Assembly (NCBI GenBank): GCA_029204225.1
Contig: CM055109.1
Location: 21,074,349-21,138,348 of the forward strand
DNA: 64,000 nt
Source: Diphasiastrum complanatum
Lineage: Eukaryota > Streptophyta > Lycopodiopsida > Lycopodiales > Lycopodiaceae
Reading direction: 5' to 3'
The position numbers and the translations under genes were made by a program. This document shows positions 20,860-32,100 of this stretch, in pieces (within the stretch, counting starts at the first letter, position 1; every line of letters starts with the position of its first letter). The notes under the pieces are model-generated. The model was not told the DNA's origin. It searched no databases and was given only the letters and a program-made list of their open reading frames with translations.

Positions 20860-21200
20860 CTCGAAGGATTCGCGAAATTTTATCTTGCTTAAAACTCGAA
20901 AGATTTACGAAGTATTCGCGAAACAGTTTCTTGTAGAAGCTCGTGGTTTCTTGCTGAAGCTTGAAAGATTCGTGAACAGAATCTTGTCGCGAAATATTTC
21001 GTTTCTTGTTCAAAGCTCACCTGTCGCGAAATTGTCACGAACATTTCACAAAATATTCTGGATTCTTCTTCAAGCTCAAAGACTGTCATCTGTCGAGAAC
21101 AATTCACGAAAAACAAAAATGTCGCGAAGAGACAAGTGTTCGAACAATTCGCGAAACACGAAGCTGTAACGAAGAGACAGACTGTCGCAAAATATTGGCG
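20860..21200. repeat. Word cluster in the copia LTR, word TTCGCGAA
   Basis: The palindromic octamer TTCGCGAA is found at 20869-20876, 20915-20922 and 21148-21155. Variants with TCGCGAA or ACGAA occur near 20984, 21022, 21120 and 21180, and the phrase aagctcgtgg/aagcttgaaag is repeated between them. It lies in the part of the LTR upstream of the TATA box, where regulatory sites would be. Confidence 0.75.
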
Positions 21201-21335
21201 AAAAAAAATTATTCGACCCTGAAAACAAAATGTCTATTTGAATATCAACCGTCGTAAACAGTTAGATCTACTGTTACAGAATTAAAAGGCCAAAAGACTT
21301 GTAATTAAAAGGCCAAAAGACCTGTCTTGTAACAA

Positions 21336-21343
21336 TATAAATA
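21336..21343 (+). promoter_or_regulatory. TATA box of the copia LTR
   Basis: TATAAATA lies about 590 bases into the LTR, in a region otherwise free of such a motif. It is the probable core promoter for element transcription. No start site can be fixed. Confidence 0.6.
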
Positions 21344-21680
21344 CATGTGCACTACTCATTGTAATAAACTCAAACTGAAGAGACTCTCAGACTCATTCAA
21401 TTAGAGACACAACAACGAGATAAGACATCAAGAGATGTATATTGATTCAGATTCAGAATTATAACTTCATTTTTTATCAATAGTTTCTGTTTGTCTAAAA
21501 TCCTCTTTAGTTGTCTCTTAATTCCGCATATTATTTTCGCACACAAATTCAATCAAGGTAAATATTGTTCTATTAGTACATAGATCGGAAACAAACTCGA
21601 TTGAAGACATTGATATTAGTTTGATTTATTCAAACTTTCATCGTGTGCTCTGTGGAAGAATAATTATAATTTTTCCTACA

Positions 21681-21835
21681 ACCGCAAGCTACCGCCAAGG
21701 CAAAGGCTGCGGTCTAATACGAGTCACCGCCAGAAACCACAAGAGTCAACTCTACGGTGATTATGTGAAGACCAGACACCGCAAGAAACCGCATTCTAGG
21801 GATTGCGGTCCACATGCGGTTACGATGAGCGCCAT
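21681..21835. repeat. Word cluster, word ACCGC / GCGGT
   Basis: Directly after the copia LTR, ACCGC occurs at least five times and GCGGT three times in 150 bases, with flanking bases partly kept (accgcaag, accgccaag, tgcggtc). A second small motif, GAGTCAACTC, is palindromic. The cluster has no coding content. Confidence 0.65.
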
Positions 21836-22680
21836 CCTATCAGACTCATGTACACATTGTACAACTGTCATTATAAGTCAAATACTTTCAAAGTACAACG
21901 ACTTACATAGTTAGATGACAGGCATTTATTATTAAATACATTGATGCAGTGTATAAATACATCTTCATCATGCACTATACGTGATGCTCCGCCAACAGAG
22001 GGAATGATATTGAGCGTCCAAGTTACGCCTCCATTCTGGCTGTAACCCATTATTGCATTGTTCAGGCTTTCATTGTAATATAGAAGCAACACTTTCTATC
22101 ATATATGTTTTATATAGATGTATGATGTTGTGAGGTGATTACATTTACTACTGCTTGTTCACTCACTCTGATCAGATTTTTGATATTTTGATCTGAACTT
22201 CATATTAAAAGCCATTTGTAGTAATACCACACACCATATCTAATCTCTTCAGCGGACTGTACTCATTCATCTGTTTGAGTATGAATTTTAAAATCCTATA
22301 AATGAGAACGCTTGAGCTGAGAGTCTATTTTTGCAACTACAATCGTTTTAGACTGTTGTTTGCTAGTAGCAGCCCATAAGATTGGGAGAGTTGTTCTGCA
22401 ACTACTTCTTTATCTCTTCTCCATTCGCGTTACCCATTCCTATAGATTTAAAGGGTAGCAAGTGTTTTTTTGATAGCCTCATTTAAGATTTGATGGCTAG
22501 TGAGATTTTTAACTATGTAGCAAACCATAATCCTTATTTATAAAAAATCATGTAGTGGCATGAAAAGAGTAGCATAACATGTGCTACAATTTTGTTGAAT
22601 CACAAGCAAAGATAAACTTGCAAAACATTTACTCTCAAAATGCCAAGGCCTGTCATCATGTGGAAGCCATATAAGGGATG
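21836..22680. other. No gene recognised
   Basis: AT-rich intergenic DNA without identifiable motifs, although its distance from the copia LTR would allow a further decayed element. Confidence 0.45.
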
Positions 22681-22682
22681 AG

Positions 22683-22850
22683 TGTACTCCACACCACCAG
22701 TGCCACAATAGTGGTGGTGTCCAAAAATCTAAGGTTGGGAAATGATACCACTATCATGTTGAAGAGATGGTGGTATCATCTCCCATCTCCATTAGATGGT
22801 TTCTGCACCACCACCACTCTCTTTGTATCAATGGTGGATAATACGCCATC
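22683..22850. repeat. Word cluster, word CCACCA / TGGTGG
   Basis: CCACCA and TGGTGG alternate through the segment. ATGATACCAC at 22742-22751 pairs perfectly with GTGGTATCAT at 22770-22779. CACCACCA near 22692 pairs with the TGGTGGTG near 22711. An open frame runs through it by chance and is not reported as a gene. Confidence 0.65.
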
Positions 22851-22859
22851 CCCATATAA

Positions 22860-24140
22860 GTCTATACAAATATTTTTGGTCGACATATAAATCTAAACTA
22901 CATGTTTGACATATGGCCCCTACCTGCTTAGAAAGTATTCATGCTTCTTCTAGAACTACGAGAAGCACCTCATAGAATCTTTTACTTTCAGTTTAACATA
23001 TACATAATGGCTAATAAAAATGGCAAATTAGTGGGACCCAACGACAAACTCCAAACTTTGTGCCTCATGGAACTAGACAAGTTGAAGATATAAGAAAGTT
23101 TGATTCCGCGTGCACTATTTTGTTGTTCGACCCTTTTTGCCTTTATTGCTTCTAGGTCTTAATTCAATTAAGAAAGGCCTCATGATATAACTAACAAAAA
23201 TCGTGAGTGATATAATGCGGCCATCACATCTTGGCCAACCATACATACAAAAGCCCTCATATTTTCAAGAATTTATACATGAGGGATGCTAATTTTAGAG
23301 GGAAAAAAATTGTGATGGTGGTCTTTGAACTCAATCTCGACCATCCCTTTATGAAAGATTGAGATGAGACACATTGTGGGCATGTAAGTCTATAATCTAT
23401 AATTATGTGGTTCATGTAGATTTTGTGGAGGGACATTTGCCCCCCTTGAATGGATTTTAAAAAAGTTAACGTAAACAATTAGTAAAGAAATATGCATCTT
23501 GGTTTCCAACGATGCCTGGAACTTGGGACCAAAGAAAGTTTGGATGCCAAGCTAACCAATTGCTATTGTTTTGTGCTCACAATTCTTTTGATTTGTACAT
23601 GCTACTTATTGAATTAACAATTTTATCACGTTCAATATTATGTCAGAATGATCGAATGCTTCTCTGTTCTCTTGTAATATGATTATAATCTCTTATAGTT
23701 TTGTCTAAATTGCCAAATACTTCAATACTGCTATATTCGATACAGCCAACCCCGATGGACCAAAGAAATATGGAAGGTGAAGCTCTCACATTAGACTTTC
23801 AAATATTGAGAGAAGCTTGACAATAGACATCTATGGTTGGGGCTTTTTCACTGCCTAATGGATTTCATGAAATTGGAAGAAATGTTACATTTTAACAAAG
23901 GTAAAGCTTGACATTAGACATCTATGGCTTTGGAAAATTGAATGCGAGCTTGTTACAAAATGTCTAAGTAAATGCTCTCACCTACATTGTTGTGGAACCT
24001 GTCCAAGCTGTAGGGCTATATTGTGTGGAGACCCATCCAAACATAGAACTTGATTAGGTTACACATAATTGTGATTGAGGGTGTAGGGCATGGCCTCAAC
24101 CTATTTCAATGGTGAAAAGACCTCCATTTATTATAATTAA
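22860..24140. other. No gene recognised; one short duplication
   Basis: Mostly unremarkable AT-rich DNA. The phrase aagcttgaca(a/t)tagacatctatgg is present twice, at about 23813 and 23906, roughly 90 bases apart. Confidence 0.5.
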
Positions 24141-24149
24141 AATAATAGT

Positions 24150-24335
24150 GAGTGGGCAGCTCACGTTGTCCGAGCAGCGCTCAAGCTGTGACGGGCAGCG
24201 TGAGCGCTGCCTGGGACCCTTTTTTTTTTGAAATTTTCCTTCATGTTCTTTTTTTTCTGGCAGCGGTCGCGCTGCCCCATGGGCAGCTTGACCCTGCCTA
24301 GAAAAAAAACATGAAGGTTTTTCAAATTTCCCTCC
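24150..24335. repeat. Hairpin element with word GGCAGCG / CGCTGCC
   Basis: The stem GGCAGCG...CGCTGCC occurs twice with different 4-base loops: 24194-24200 with 24205-24211 (loop tgag), and 24259-24265 with 24270-24276 (loop gtcg). Between and around them, ccttcatgtt (about 24238) and aacatgaagg (about 24309) form a longer imperfect inverted repeat that includes poly(T) and poly(A) tracts. Long minus-strand frames here are by-products of the GC-rich repeats. Confidence 0.7.
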
Positions 24336-24544
24336 CTCCCCTTTGCCCACCCGCCCAAAACCATGCCCTGCCCTGCCTGCCCGCACACTTGCGGGCTCAC
24401 ATCGCTAGTTAACAATGAATAAATCATGATGGCATTTATTTACAATTGCACCCTTAGGTGTACCTGATACTTACAACCTGCACTCGTGGATGAGGATGTG
24501 CCCCATACCTACACCCTCAGTCACCCCCTCAATCACTCAGGGTT

Positions 24545-25200
24545 GGTACTTGAGTATGTGGTGAGAAATGTGGATAAATATCCAATCATGCGTGATCCAC
24601 TTCGTGCTTTGACCTCTCTCTCATATCCCCCCATATTCCCCACTTGGTTGACCATTTGGGGGATGCAAGGGAAAGAACACATGGGGGTCCACTAGGTCAA
24701 CTTCCCCCACCCCACCCCACCCCCAAAGCTCAAATTAAGTAAAACTAAGGTAGTTGTGTCTCCTCTCACTTTGTTTTTAATCCGTGTGATACTCTGAACT
24801 ACACTCTAAGATCTCACCCTTTCACCGTTGGATTTTTTTTTACAAGCAGTGGGGGTATGCGGTGAGAAGTGCGAATAAATATCCAATCATGTACGATGAT
24901 ACGATCCACTGGTGCTCTGACCTCCCTCTCATATCCCACATATTCTCCAATCGTGTATGATGATATGATCCACTGGTGCTCTCACCTCCCTCTCATATAT
25001 CCCACATATTCCCCACCTGGTAGTTGACCATTTGAGGGAAGGGATAGAAGACATCATAAATCATGGGGGTCCACTATGTCAACTTCCCTTCCCCCCCCCA
25101 CCCCCCCCCCAAAACAAAATCAAGTAATAAGAAGGTCGTCGCCTCTCCTCCCGCTTTTTTTTGGACTCGTCCCATACTCTTAACGGCATGCTAAGATTTC
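24545..25200. repeat. Imperfect tandem duplication of about 300 bases
   Basis: Two segments, about 24550-24850 and about 24850-25200, share a series of blocks in order: gtggtgagaa, ataaatatccaatcatg, cctc(c/t)ctctcatatcc, ttgaccattt, a block with tgggggtccacta(g/t)gtcaacttccc, a C-rich tract, then tcaagtaa and cgtc/cgtgtga(t)actc. The second copy has an inner duplication (catgtacgatgatacgatccactggtgctct versus the next unit, about 24885-25005). Confidence 0.8.
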
Positions 25201-25249
25201 ACCTCTTCGATAATTCTTCGCAAATTTGATGCAGCTGTTGCTGTTTCTG

Positions 25250-25311
25250 TTTGGATCGAGGCTGGATTTGCTCGTAATGTTTCGGTTTGGATCGAGGCTG
25301 GATTTGCTCGT
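25250..25311. repeat. 26-base tandem repeat
   Basis: The unit at 25250-25275 (tttggatcgaggctggattt and on to ctcgt) is repeated exactly at 25286-25311, ten bases apart. It lies about 750 bases upstream of the start codon of the acyltransferase gene and may be in its 5' flank or untranslated region. Confidence 0.9.
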
Positions 25312-26063
25312 CAAATCTCAGCACTGGATGTCTGGATCTGTGCTGGTTGATCCATGACAGATCACATTTGAGCAGCCTGAAAAAACTTGCAATTATTGAT
25401 CGAAATGCTGTAATTTATCAGCTTCCAGGTCTTCCTTTCTCGGTTCTGATCATAAAATTCTGGCAGGCACAGTCAGTCTTGTGTTTCTTGTATGTGTTTT
25501 GAATCAGGAAATGAATCAAGCGGTTTTTGCCAAATTTGAGCATAATTGCTATGGAGAGGCCAATAGAAGATCTGGAAATCGGCTCGCTGTATTGCTGGCT
25601 GCTGCAATTGCTAATGCTGAGGAAAGTAGGTGATGTAAAAGAAGCAAATATGAAACAGATTTGTTCTGCAGTTGTATTGCAGTTGATCCATCTCCAAGTG
25701 CTGTTAAAACTAACAAGTATATAATGGTGAAATGTTGCATGGCATGCAAGTAGGGTCTATTTGTTCGCTTTTAGAACTTTCAGGAAACTGTTATCGTAAA
25801 AAAATCAAAGTCATTTGGCTACATTTCGAGAAGCAAGACGAGGAGCTCAGCAAAGGTGGGGTCATGCTTCTTTGTACATAAGTCGGCCACCTTTCACGTT
25901 TTCGAAAAGCCTTGTAGCGAGACATACTTTCCGAACAACATGAGATGCTTTTATATCCTAGAAATGCTGTGGCAATAGACGCACCTGAGGCCAAATTGGT
26001 GTGCTTGCAAATGCGGCTAGACCTGATTAGCTTGTTGATCAAGCACAGGTCTGTTTTGTCGTA
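25312..26063 (+). other. 5' flank or untranslated region of the acyltransferase gene
   Basis: No coding exon is recognised. An in-frame TAG at 26028-26030 precedes the start codon of the gene. No convincing TATA box at a suitable distance is seen, and a further intron in the 5' untranslated region cannot be excluded. Confidence 0.4.
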
Positions 26064-26108
26064 ATGGTTCGCCGCCATGGCTGGCAGCTCCCGGCTCACA
26101 CTTTCCAG
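26064..26108 (+). CDS. Acyltransferase exon 1 (15 codons)
   Basis: ATGGTTCGCCGCCATGGC opens [15 protein letters not shown], nearly the same as the start of Arabidopsis members of this clade ([15 protein letters not shown]). The ATG has G at -3 and G at +4, and an in-frame stop lies 33 bases upstream. The donor is CAG|gttaat. The exon is so short that similarity searches alone would probably miss it. Confidence 0.9.
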
Positions 26109-29100
26109 GTTAATCTCGCTCTCACTAGACTTTCATTTCAACTTATAAAGAAATGAGTGAAGACTCTTGCTTATCTGAACGTTGATCCGCAAATTCAGTC
26201 ATTACAGAGACATTTGCTCTCTAGCTTTGTTACTGATATAATTTCAATTGGCTTTTGCTTGTAGTATCATAGTTTGCTTATGTGCAACAATTTCGCAAAA
26301 AGAGCAATTTTCAGCTGTACAAAGAATAATTAAGCTATTTTGGGACAATTTCAAGTAGTACGATGGACCAGCTCATGTTGACACAAACTATGAAACTGTT
26401 GGCAACTCCTCACATTGAGCTGCGGTAGCGGCGACACGAGACGATAAGTTGTGATTTCCATAATATTCAGAGGAGCGAATATTATTGAGCTTAATCTGTG
26501 GTTGCAAGAGTCTTCCCAAAGTTACCTATGGAGAGAATTAATGGTTCCGAGGAGAGAGAAATGTCTGTCAGAGGAGAGAATGGGTCGTGCGTATGAGTGC
26601 TTTAAAATTATGGCCAGTGAGACTTCCAAGACAAAATCGGGGCTGAACATTACAATAGATAATGGGGATCCCCAAGCAAAATCTACACTGTCCAAGCATG
26701 TAATATTTGAACTGACACAGATTAAGAACAATTTCCGGCATTGTGCCGGCCGCTGCCCATGAACCAGTTAACACTTTGTAGCCTATTATGTTGTAAGAGT
26801 TGCACGAATACTTGATCGTAATACGTCTACATAGATCATTGACAGTGTTACCCCCTCGTATGCCTCTTTCCATCTAATGTGCATTGTTTTTGTACACCAA
26901 TTGAAGAATTGTGCCATTCTGCACTACTACAGATTGCACCAGTAAAAAGAGTGAAATGTCCTTAGCTTTTGGAATCTACACAAAGCTATGATCTTTTATC
27001 CTTTAACATGGCAGGGGCATTACTAGTTCTTATATTCTTATTAGGAGAAAATGAGAACCCTATAAGAACTTAGAGACCCAAGCTTCACGGGAAATGGCTG
27101 TGATACCCTTCCTATATGCTTTTTGTCAAAAGTTGGTCTAACCAAAACAAAAGTTTGGAGGTATTCACTTTGATATGTCTGGTTAAAACCACTTCCAGGC
27201 CAAATTTGTTGGTATAGCATGTTGAACATGCGAACCAGAAAACATGTCTGACGAGGACATCTTAAGGCAGAAGCTCAACTTCATTAAATAGCAGTATATC
27301 ATTCGATAAAAGGTAGAGTCATTCATATTCTTGGCTAATTTTGTGCATATAACAAGTAGTCAGAGTCTTATAATCTGCTAGGAACTAGATAATGTTCGGC
27401 CTTGTTTCCAATCGGTAGTAGACGATAGTCGTTGCATAGAGACATCGTTAGATAAAACATCCACTAAGTGGATAATTTAACTTTTTTCTTTATGATAACA
27501 ACTCTCCTGTAGGATCTTCCCGCATGTGGTGAGTTTGTGTATTGTGCTTGAGTTGGTGGGCTTGCCTTGCCCACCTAGGTTCAATTCTTTGTGATCCCAC
27601 TTAAAAAGCATTTTTTTGCAGTTCATATGGACGTAATTTGGATGAGTGTAATTTGAAGGAGTGAGATACAATTTTTTTTTCCGTTCATTGGGCATGCATT
27701 GTGTAGGAAGCCAACGAGCTACTTGCAACTTGCAAGTTAACAATGTAAGGAAATTATAACTAACTACCACATGTAAATGACGTGCCTTTTGTCAGAAATA
27801 AAAACTCGCACCTTTATATCACGTTTCTATGGTTTAATGTCAAGTTCAATGTTAAACTTAGACCCTACCAATGTTGTATACCCATTGGGACCTTTATCTT
27901 TAATGTTAATTCACCTTGTAAGTTCATGGGGCCCATTTTTAAAATGGCCTTTAGAGTCCATACGAGTTTGACACTTCATATTCACTCCCATGAAGAGCTA
28001 CATTTGTTGGTAGCTATTCAATTCCATGGGCTGTTGGTGTTTGGCTCTCCATTCTTGAGCCTTTACATCTACCATGTCTCATCTATTTGTATTTCTCAGA
28101 ATTGAGAGGGATTCATTTGTGCAATACAAGCTTTGAGTTTTCTCTCTCAATTTTAACGTCCTCTTTCTTGAGGATTGTTGTTCTATGGCTGTCCACTATT
28201 TTCCAGATTTGAAAGTGTTCAATGTTCTTGATTGTTAGCATCTTAGATTCAGCCCAATAGCATTTGAAATCACAGATTCGACATCAAAACAGCCCTCATA
28301 TTAGTGATTTCCAGCAACCTAGAACATTCAATCCTCAACCTAGTCCTCCTCCTCAACCCAAGAAAGTCCCTTGATTGTACTTGAAGACAAAAAAGAAGGA
28401 GAAGAGATATTCGATAAACCCGAATTCAGCCAACAAGGGGCTCAAAGAGTCTTAAGAGCAAGACTCAAAAGTTCAACCATGAATTTTGCCTAAACGTTGA
28501 AGAGCCTCGATCCTAAAGTATGGGTCGAAGCCATGAAGGAAGAATATTCCTCTATCACGAGGAACAAAACATGGGCATTAGTTGAACCAAAGCCAAATCG
28601 CAAACCAATAGTTACAAAGTGGGTTTACAAAGTCAAGTATGACGCCAAAGGTGCAATTGACAAGTACAAGGCGAGTCTAGTGGCAAAGGGATACACGCAA
28701 AAGGAGGGCATAGATTTCAACGAAACGTTTGCTCCCATTGCCAAAATGCCCACCATTAGGTTTTTTCTTGCTTTAGCAACTCACTTTGGATGGGAGACAC
28801 ATCAAATGGATGTAAAATATGTCTTTCTCTATGGCTATGTTGATGAAGAGACATATCTTTCCCAACCCCAAGGATTTGTGGTGAAAGGGAGAGAACATCA
28901 TCTATGTCATCTTATTAAGGCTTTGTATGGACTTAAGCAAAAAGAATTTGAGATAAACTTGAGACAAGTCCATTATTATCTTGGTTTAGAGGTGTGGAGG
29001 AGTTATTAACGTAGCCACGGCTGATCTAGATTTAGTCTATGAAAGCATCACATAAGCAAGACTTAACCCTAGAAAGCAGGAGAGAGAAAGCTTAAAGAGA

Positions 29101-32100
29101 CTAAAGAAGGAGATCATATCATAAGCCAAGTAACAAATGACACAGAATCCCTACTTATAGCCAAGAGGAAGCCCTAAAAGGAAGCTTCCAGTGGCTAGGG
29201 CCAAACTGAGAGGGAAAAAAGTGCGCCCTCCAAGAAGGCCCCCACTCTCAGTAATATGACCAAATAACCAATATAGTGAATCATAGGGCCCAAGGCCAAT
29301 AATATGGTCTGAATGTCAATAATAGGGCCCAAGGCCAACCATATAGTCTAAATGTCAAATAATGAATAAAAAAGGGCCCAAAGCCTGCCTATGCATAAAG
29401 TAAAGTAAATGTAAATGGACATGGCGAATGTAATGAGCCGAGTCCATAACTCTCCTCGACACAAAAATAAGACCCAACTGCCATAAAGGACTGGATCAAG
29501 TAACAACAAGCCCTGGAGGATCAACTGGAACAGCATCTGGTGTAGTAACAACTGGAGCAACAACTGATGTAGAGGAATCAACAAGTGCGGCAAGAGCACG
29601 AGCCTGATCCGCAAGTGACGGTGTATGATAAAAGACATCAATAGGCTCCCATGTGGCCTCCTCAACAGGACGACCATCCCACTGGACTAGGAACTGAATC
29701 TGTCGACGGCGTCGACTATGATGCAAACGCACCTGAAGGATAGCAGCAGGTAATAAAGGAAAGAGATCCGGTGCAGTAGGAAACTCAGCATCACGAGGAG
29801 CATCATCCTCAATAGCAGCACGTAATAAACTGACATGGAATATATCACAGGCACGTGTGGAAGCAGGAAGCTGAAGACGATATGTAACTGGACTAAGAAC
29901 CTCCAATATACAATAAGGCCCATAATAACGTGGTGCAAGCTTCTCAGTAGAAGCATGGCCCTGAATAAAATGATGACGTGCAAACCGTAGGCGTAGATAT
30001 ACCATATCACCAACATGAAACTCAACATGACGTCGATGACGATCAACTGAAGCCTGATAATGCTGCTGGACCTGCTGCAAATGGGAACTGGCCTGGAGAA
30101 TAAGCTCACGAGCACCTGATAGAAATGAAGACAGTGTCACAGGTGTATCCTCGGGAGGAAGAGGAATACCAGGTAAAAGAGGTGCATAACCATGAGATAA
30201 TAAAAATGGTTCAACGCCGGTGCTGGTACTAACAGAGCTGCTATAGCTATACTCTGCCAAACATAAGTGCTGATCCCAATCCTTCCCTGAAGGACTAACA
30301 AAATGGCGCAAATAATCCTCAAGGATCCTGTTAAGGACCTCAGACTGCCCATCAGAAGTAGAATGATAAGCGGACCCTATAAAAAGCTGTACATCCAATA
30401 TACGCATAAGCTCTGTCCAGAACAATGATGTAAACTTACTATCCTGATCAGAAAGAATAGTACGAGGAAACCCATGTAGGCGAAATATCTCTGAAAGGAA
30501 CAAGCGTGCACACTGCTCTACTGTGATAGTACTGCGGACGGGTATGAAATGTGCCTGTTTCGAGAACCTGTCAACTACCACCATACATGAATCGTGACCA
30601 CGACGGGTGCGGGGAAGGCCAATGATGAAGTCCATAGAAATATCAGTCCACTGGCGGTGAGGAATAGGCCAACTCTGAAGCAAACCAGCGGACTTAGCAC
30701 GGGAGTACTTATTACGTAAGCAGAAAGGACAGGTACGAATAAGTACAACAAGCTCTTTCCTAAGGGATGGCCAATAGAAATGATCCTTAAGACGAGCATA
30801 AGACTTCTGAAAACCAAAATGACCCCCAACTGGGGACGAATGAGCATCCGACAACAACTGAGAACGGATACCCAAAGAACTAGGAATACAAAGAGAACCA
30901 TAATGATAAAGACGGTGGTCAACAATGGAATAAGCCTGATGAGGTGAAGACGACATAGGTGGAGCAGAACTATAAACATCATGAAAATCAGAACATGTAA
31001 GATAAGCAGATGGAAGATCATCAAACCAGGAAGGGATCGTGGCAACAAGGGTATTCAATAAAGCAGGAAGTCTAGACAATGCGTCAGCAGCAGTGTTAGC
31101 ACGACCAGGACGATACAAAATAGAAAAATCAAAAGATTGTAAAAACTGCAACCAACGAAACTGACGATCACTAAGATCACGCTGGGAGAAGAGATAACGT
31201 AAGGACTGATGATCAGTAACGATATCAAAAGGAACACGGTACAGGTAATGGTGCCACTTCTTAAGAGCATAAATAATGGCAAGAAGCTCTTTCTCATGGA
31301 CAAAATAACGTTGCTCATAAGAGCGTAAACGACGCGACTCATAAGCAATAATACACTGAGACTGACGAAGCAAGGCACCCAAACCAACATTACTAGCATC
31401 GGTCTCAACAATAAATTTCTGATCAAACTGTGGTAAACACAGGACAGAGGCCTCCACAACAGCACGACGAAGAGTGTCAAAGGCGAACTGACAATCAGAA
31501 GTCCAAACAAAAGCACTAGACTTCTTCAAAAGGGCATGAAGAGGGGCAGCCACAGTGGCAAAGTGAGGAACAGGACGACGAAGGTGAGTAGCGAGACCAA
31601 GAAACATACGAACATGGTGGACATCTGTGGGAACAGGCCAATTAGTGATTGCCCGAACCTTATGAGGGTCCAAACGAATACGACCATTACAAATGAGAAA
31701 TCCTAAAAACTCAATCTCAACAACAGCAAAGGAACACTTAGAAAGTTTAGCAAACAACTGGTGATGAACAAGCAATTGAAAAACAGATGAAAGATGTAAC
31801 ACATGCTCATCAAGAGTCTTACTAAAAACAAGAATATCATCAAAATAAACTAAAACACAACGACCAAGGAGAGGACGCATGATGTTATTCATCACATTCT
31901 GGAACGTAGGTGGACCATTAGTAACAGCCAAAAGGAAGAACACGAAACTCATACAAACAAAGATGGGTACGAAATGCAGTCTTGTGTTCGTCCGAAGGAT
32001 GCATCCTAATCTGGTGATAGCCGGAACGTAAGTCTATCTTAGAGAAAAGATGAGAGGTGCCTAACTGGTCAAAGAGATCATCCATGTGAGGAATAGGATA

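Larger units (their letters stand above)
17120..21680 (+). mobile_element. Ty1-copia LTR retrotransposon, 5' truncated
   Basis: On the plus strand, Gag, protease, integrase, reverse transcriptase and RNase H follow in the Ty1-copia order, then a polypurine tract and a 931-base 3' LTR (20750-21680). No matching 5' LTR or primer site is found upstream, and the first part of Gag is missing, so the 5' end has been lost at about 17120. It lies next to the truncated end of the gypsy tandem. Several stops and frameshifts show it is dead, but domains are easy to read. Confidence 0.93.
20750..21680 (+). repeat. 3' LTR of the copia element
   Basis: It starts TGTAGAACACC after the polypurine tract and ends TTCCTACA, so the ends form a 5-bp inverted repeat (TGTAG...CTACA). 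Its first third is filled with the word TTCGCGAA. A 22-base unit with ATTAAAAGGCCAAAAGAC is tandemly repeated at about 21277-21320. A TATA box lies at 21336-21343. The right border is placed where a different repeat cluster (accgc) begins. Confidence 0.88.

Noticed and set aside
24096-24427. GC-rich minus-strand frames resembling Gly/Lys-rich proteins
   Set aside because: They arise from the repeated hairpin words and poly(T) tracts; there is no conserved motif or splice context.
27535-27600. tRNA-like A and B box motifs (possible tRNA gene or SINE)
   Set aside because: The boxes are too close together and no cloverleaf can be folded, so a tRNA gene is excluded. A SINE fragment remains only a weak possibility.
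30575-31516. Long hydrophobic minus-strand frames that looked like membrane proteins
   Set aside because: They lie in alternative frames inside the chromovirus pol gene, whose own frame carries clear RNase H and integrase motifs.
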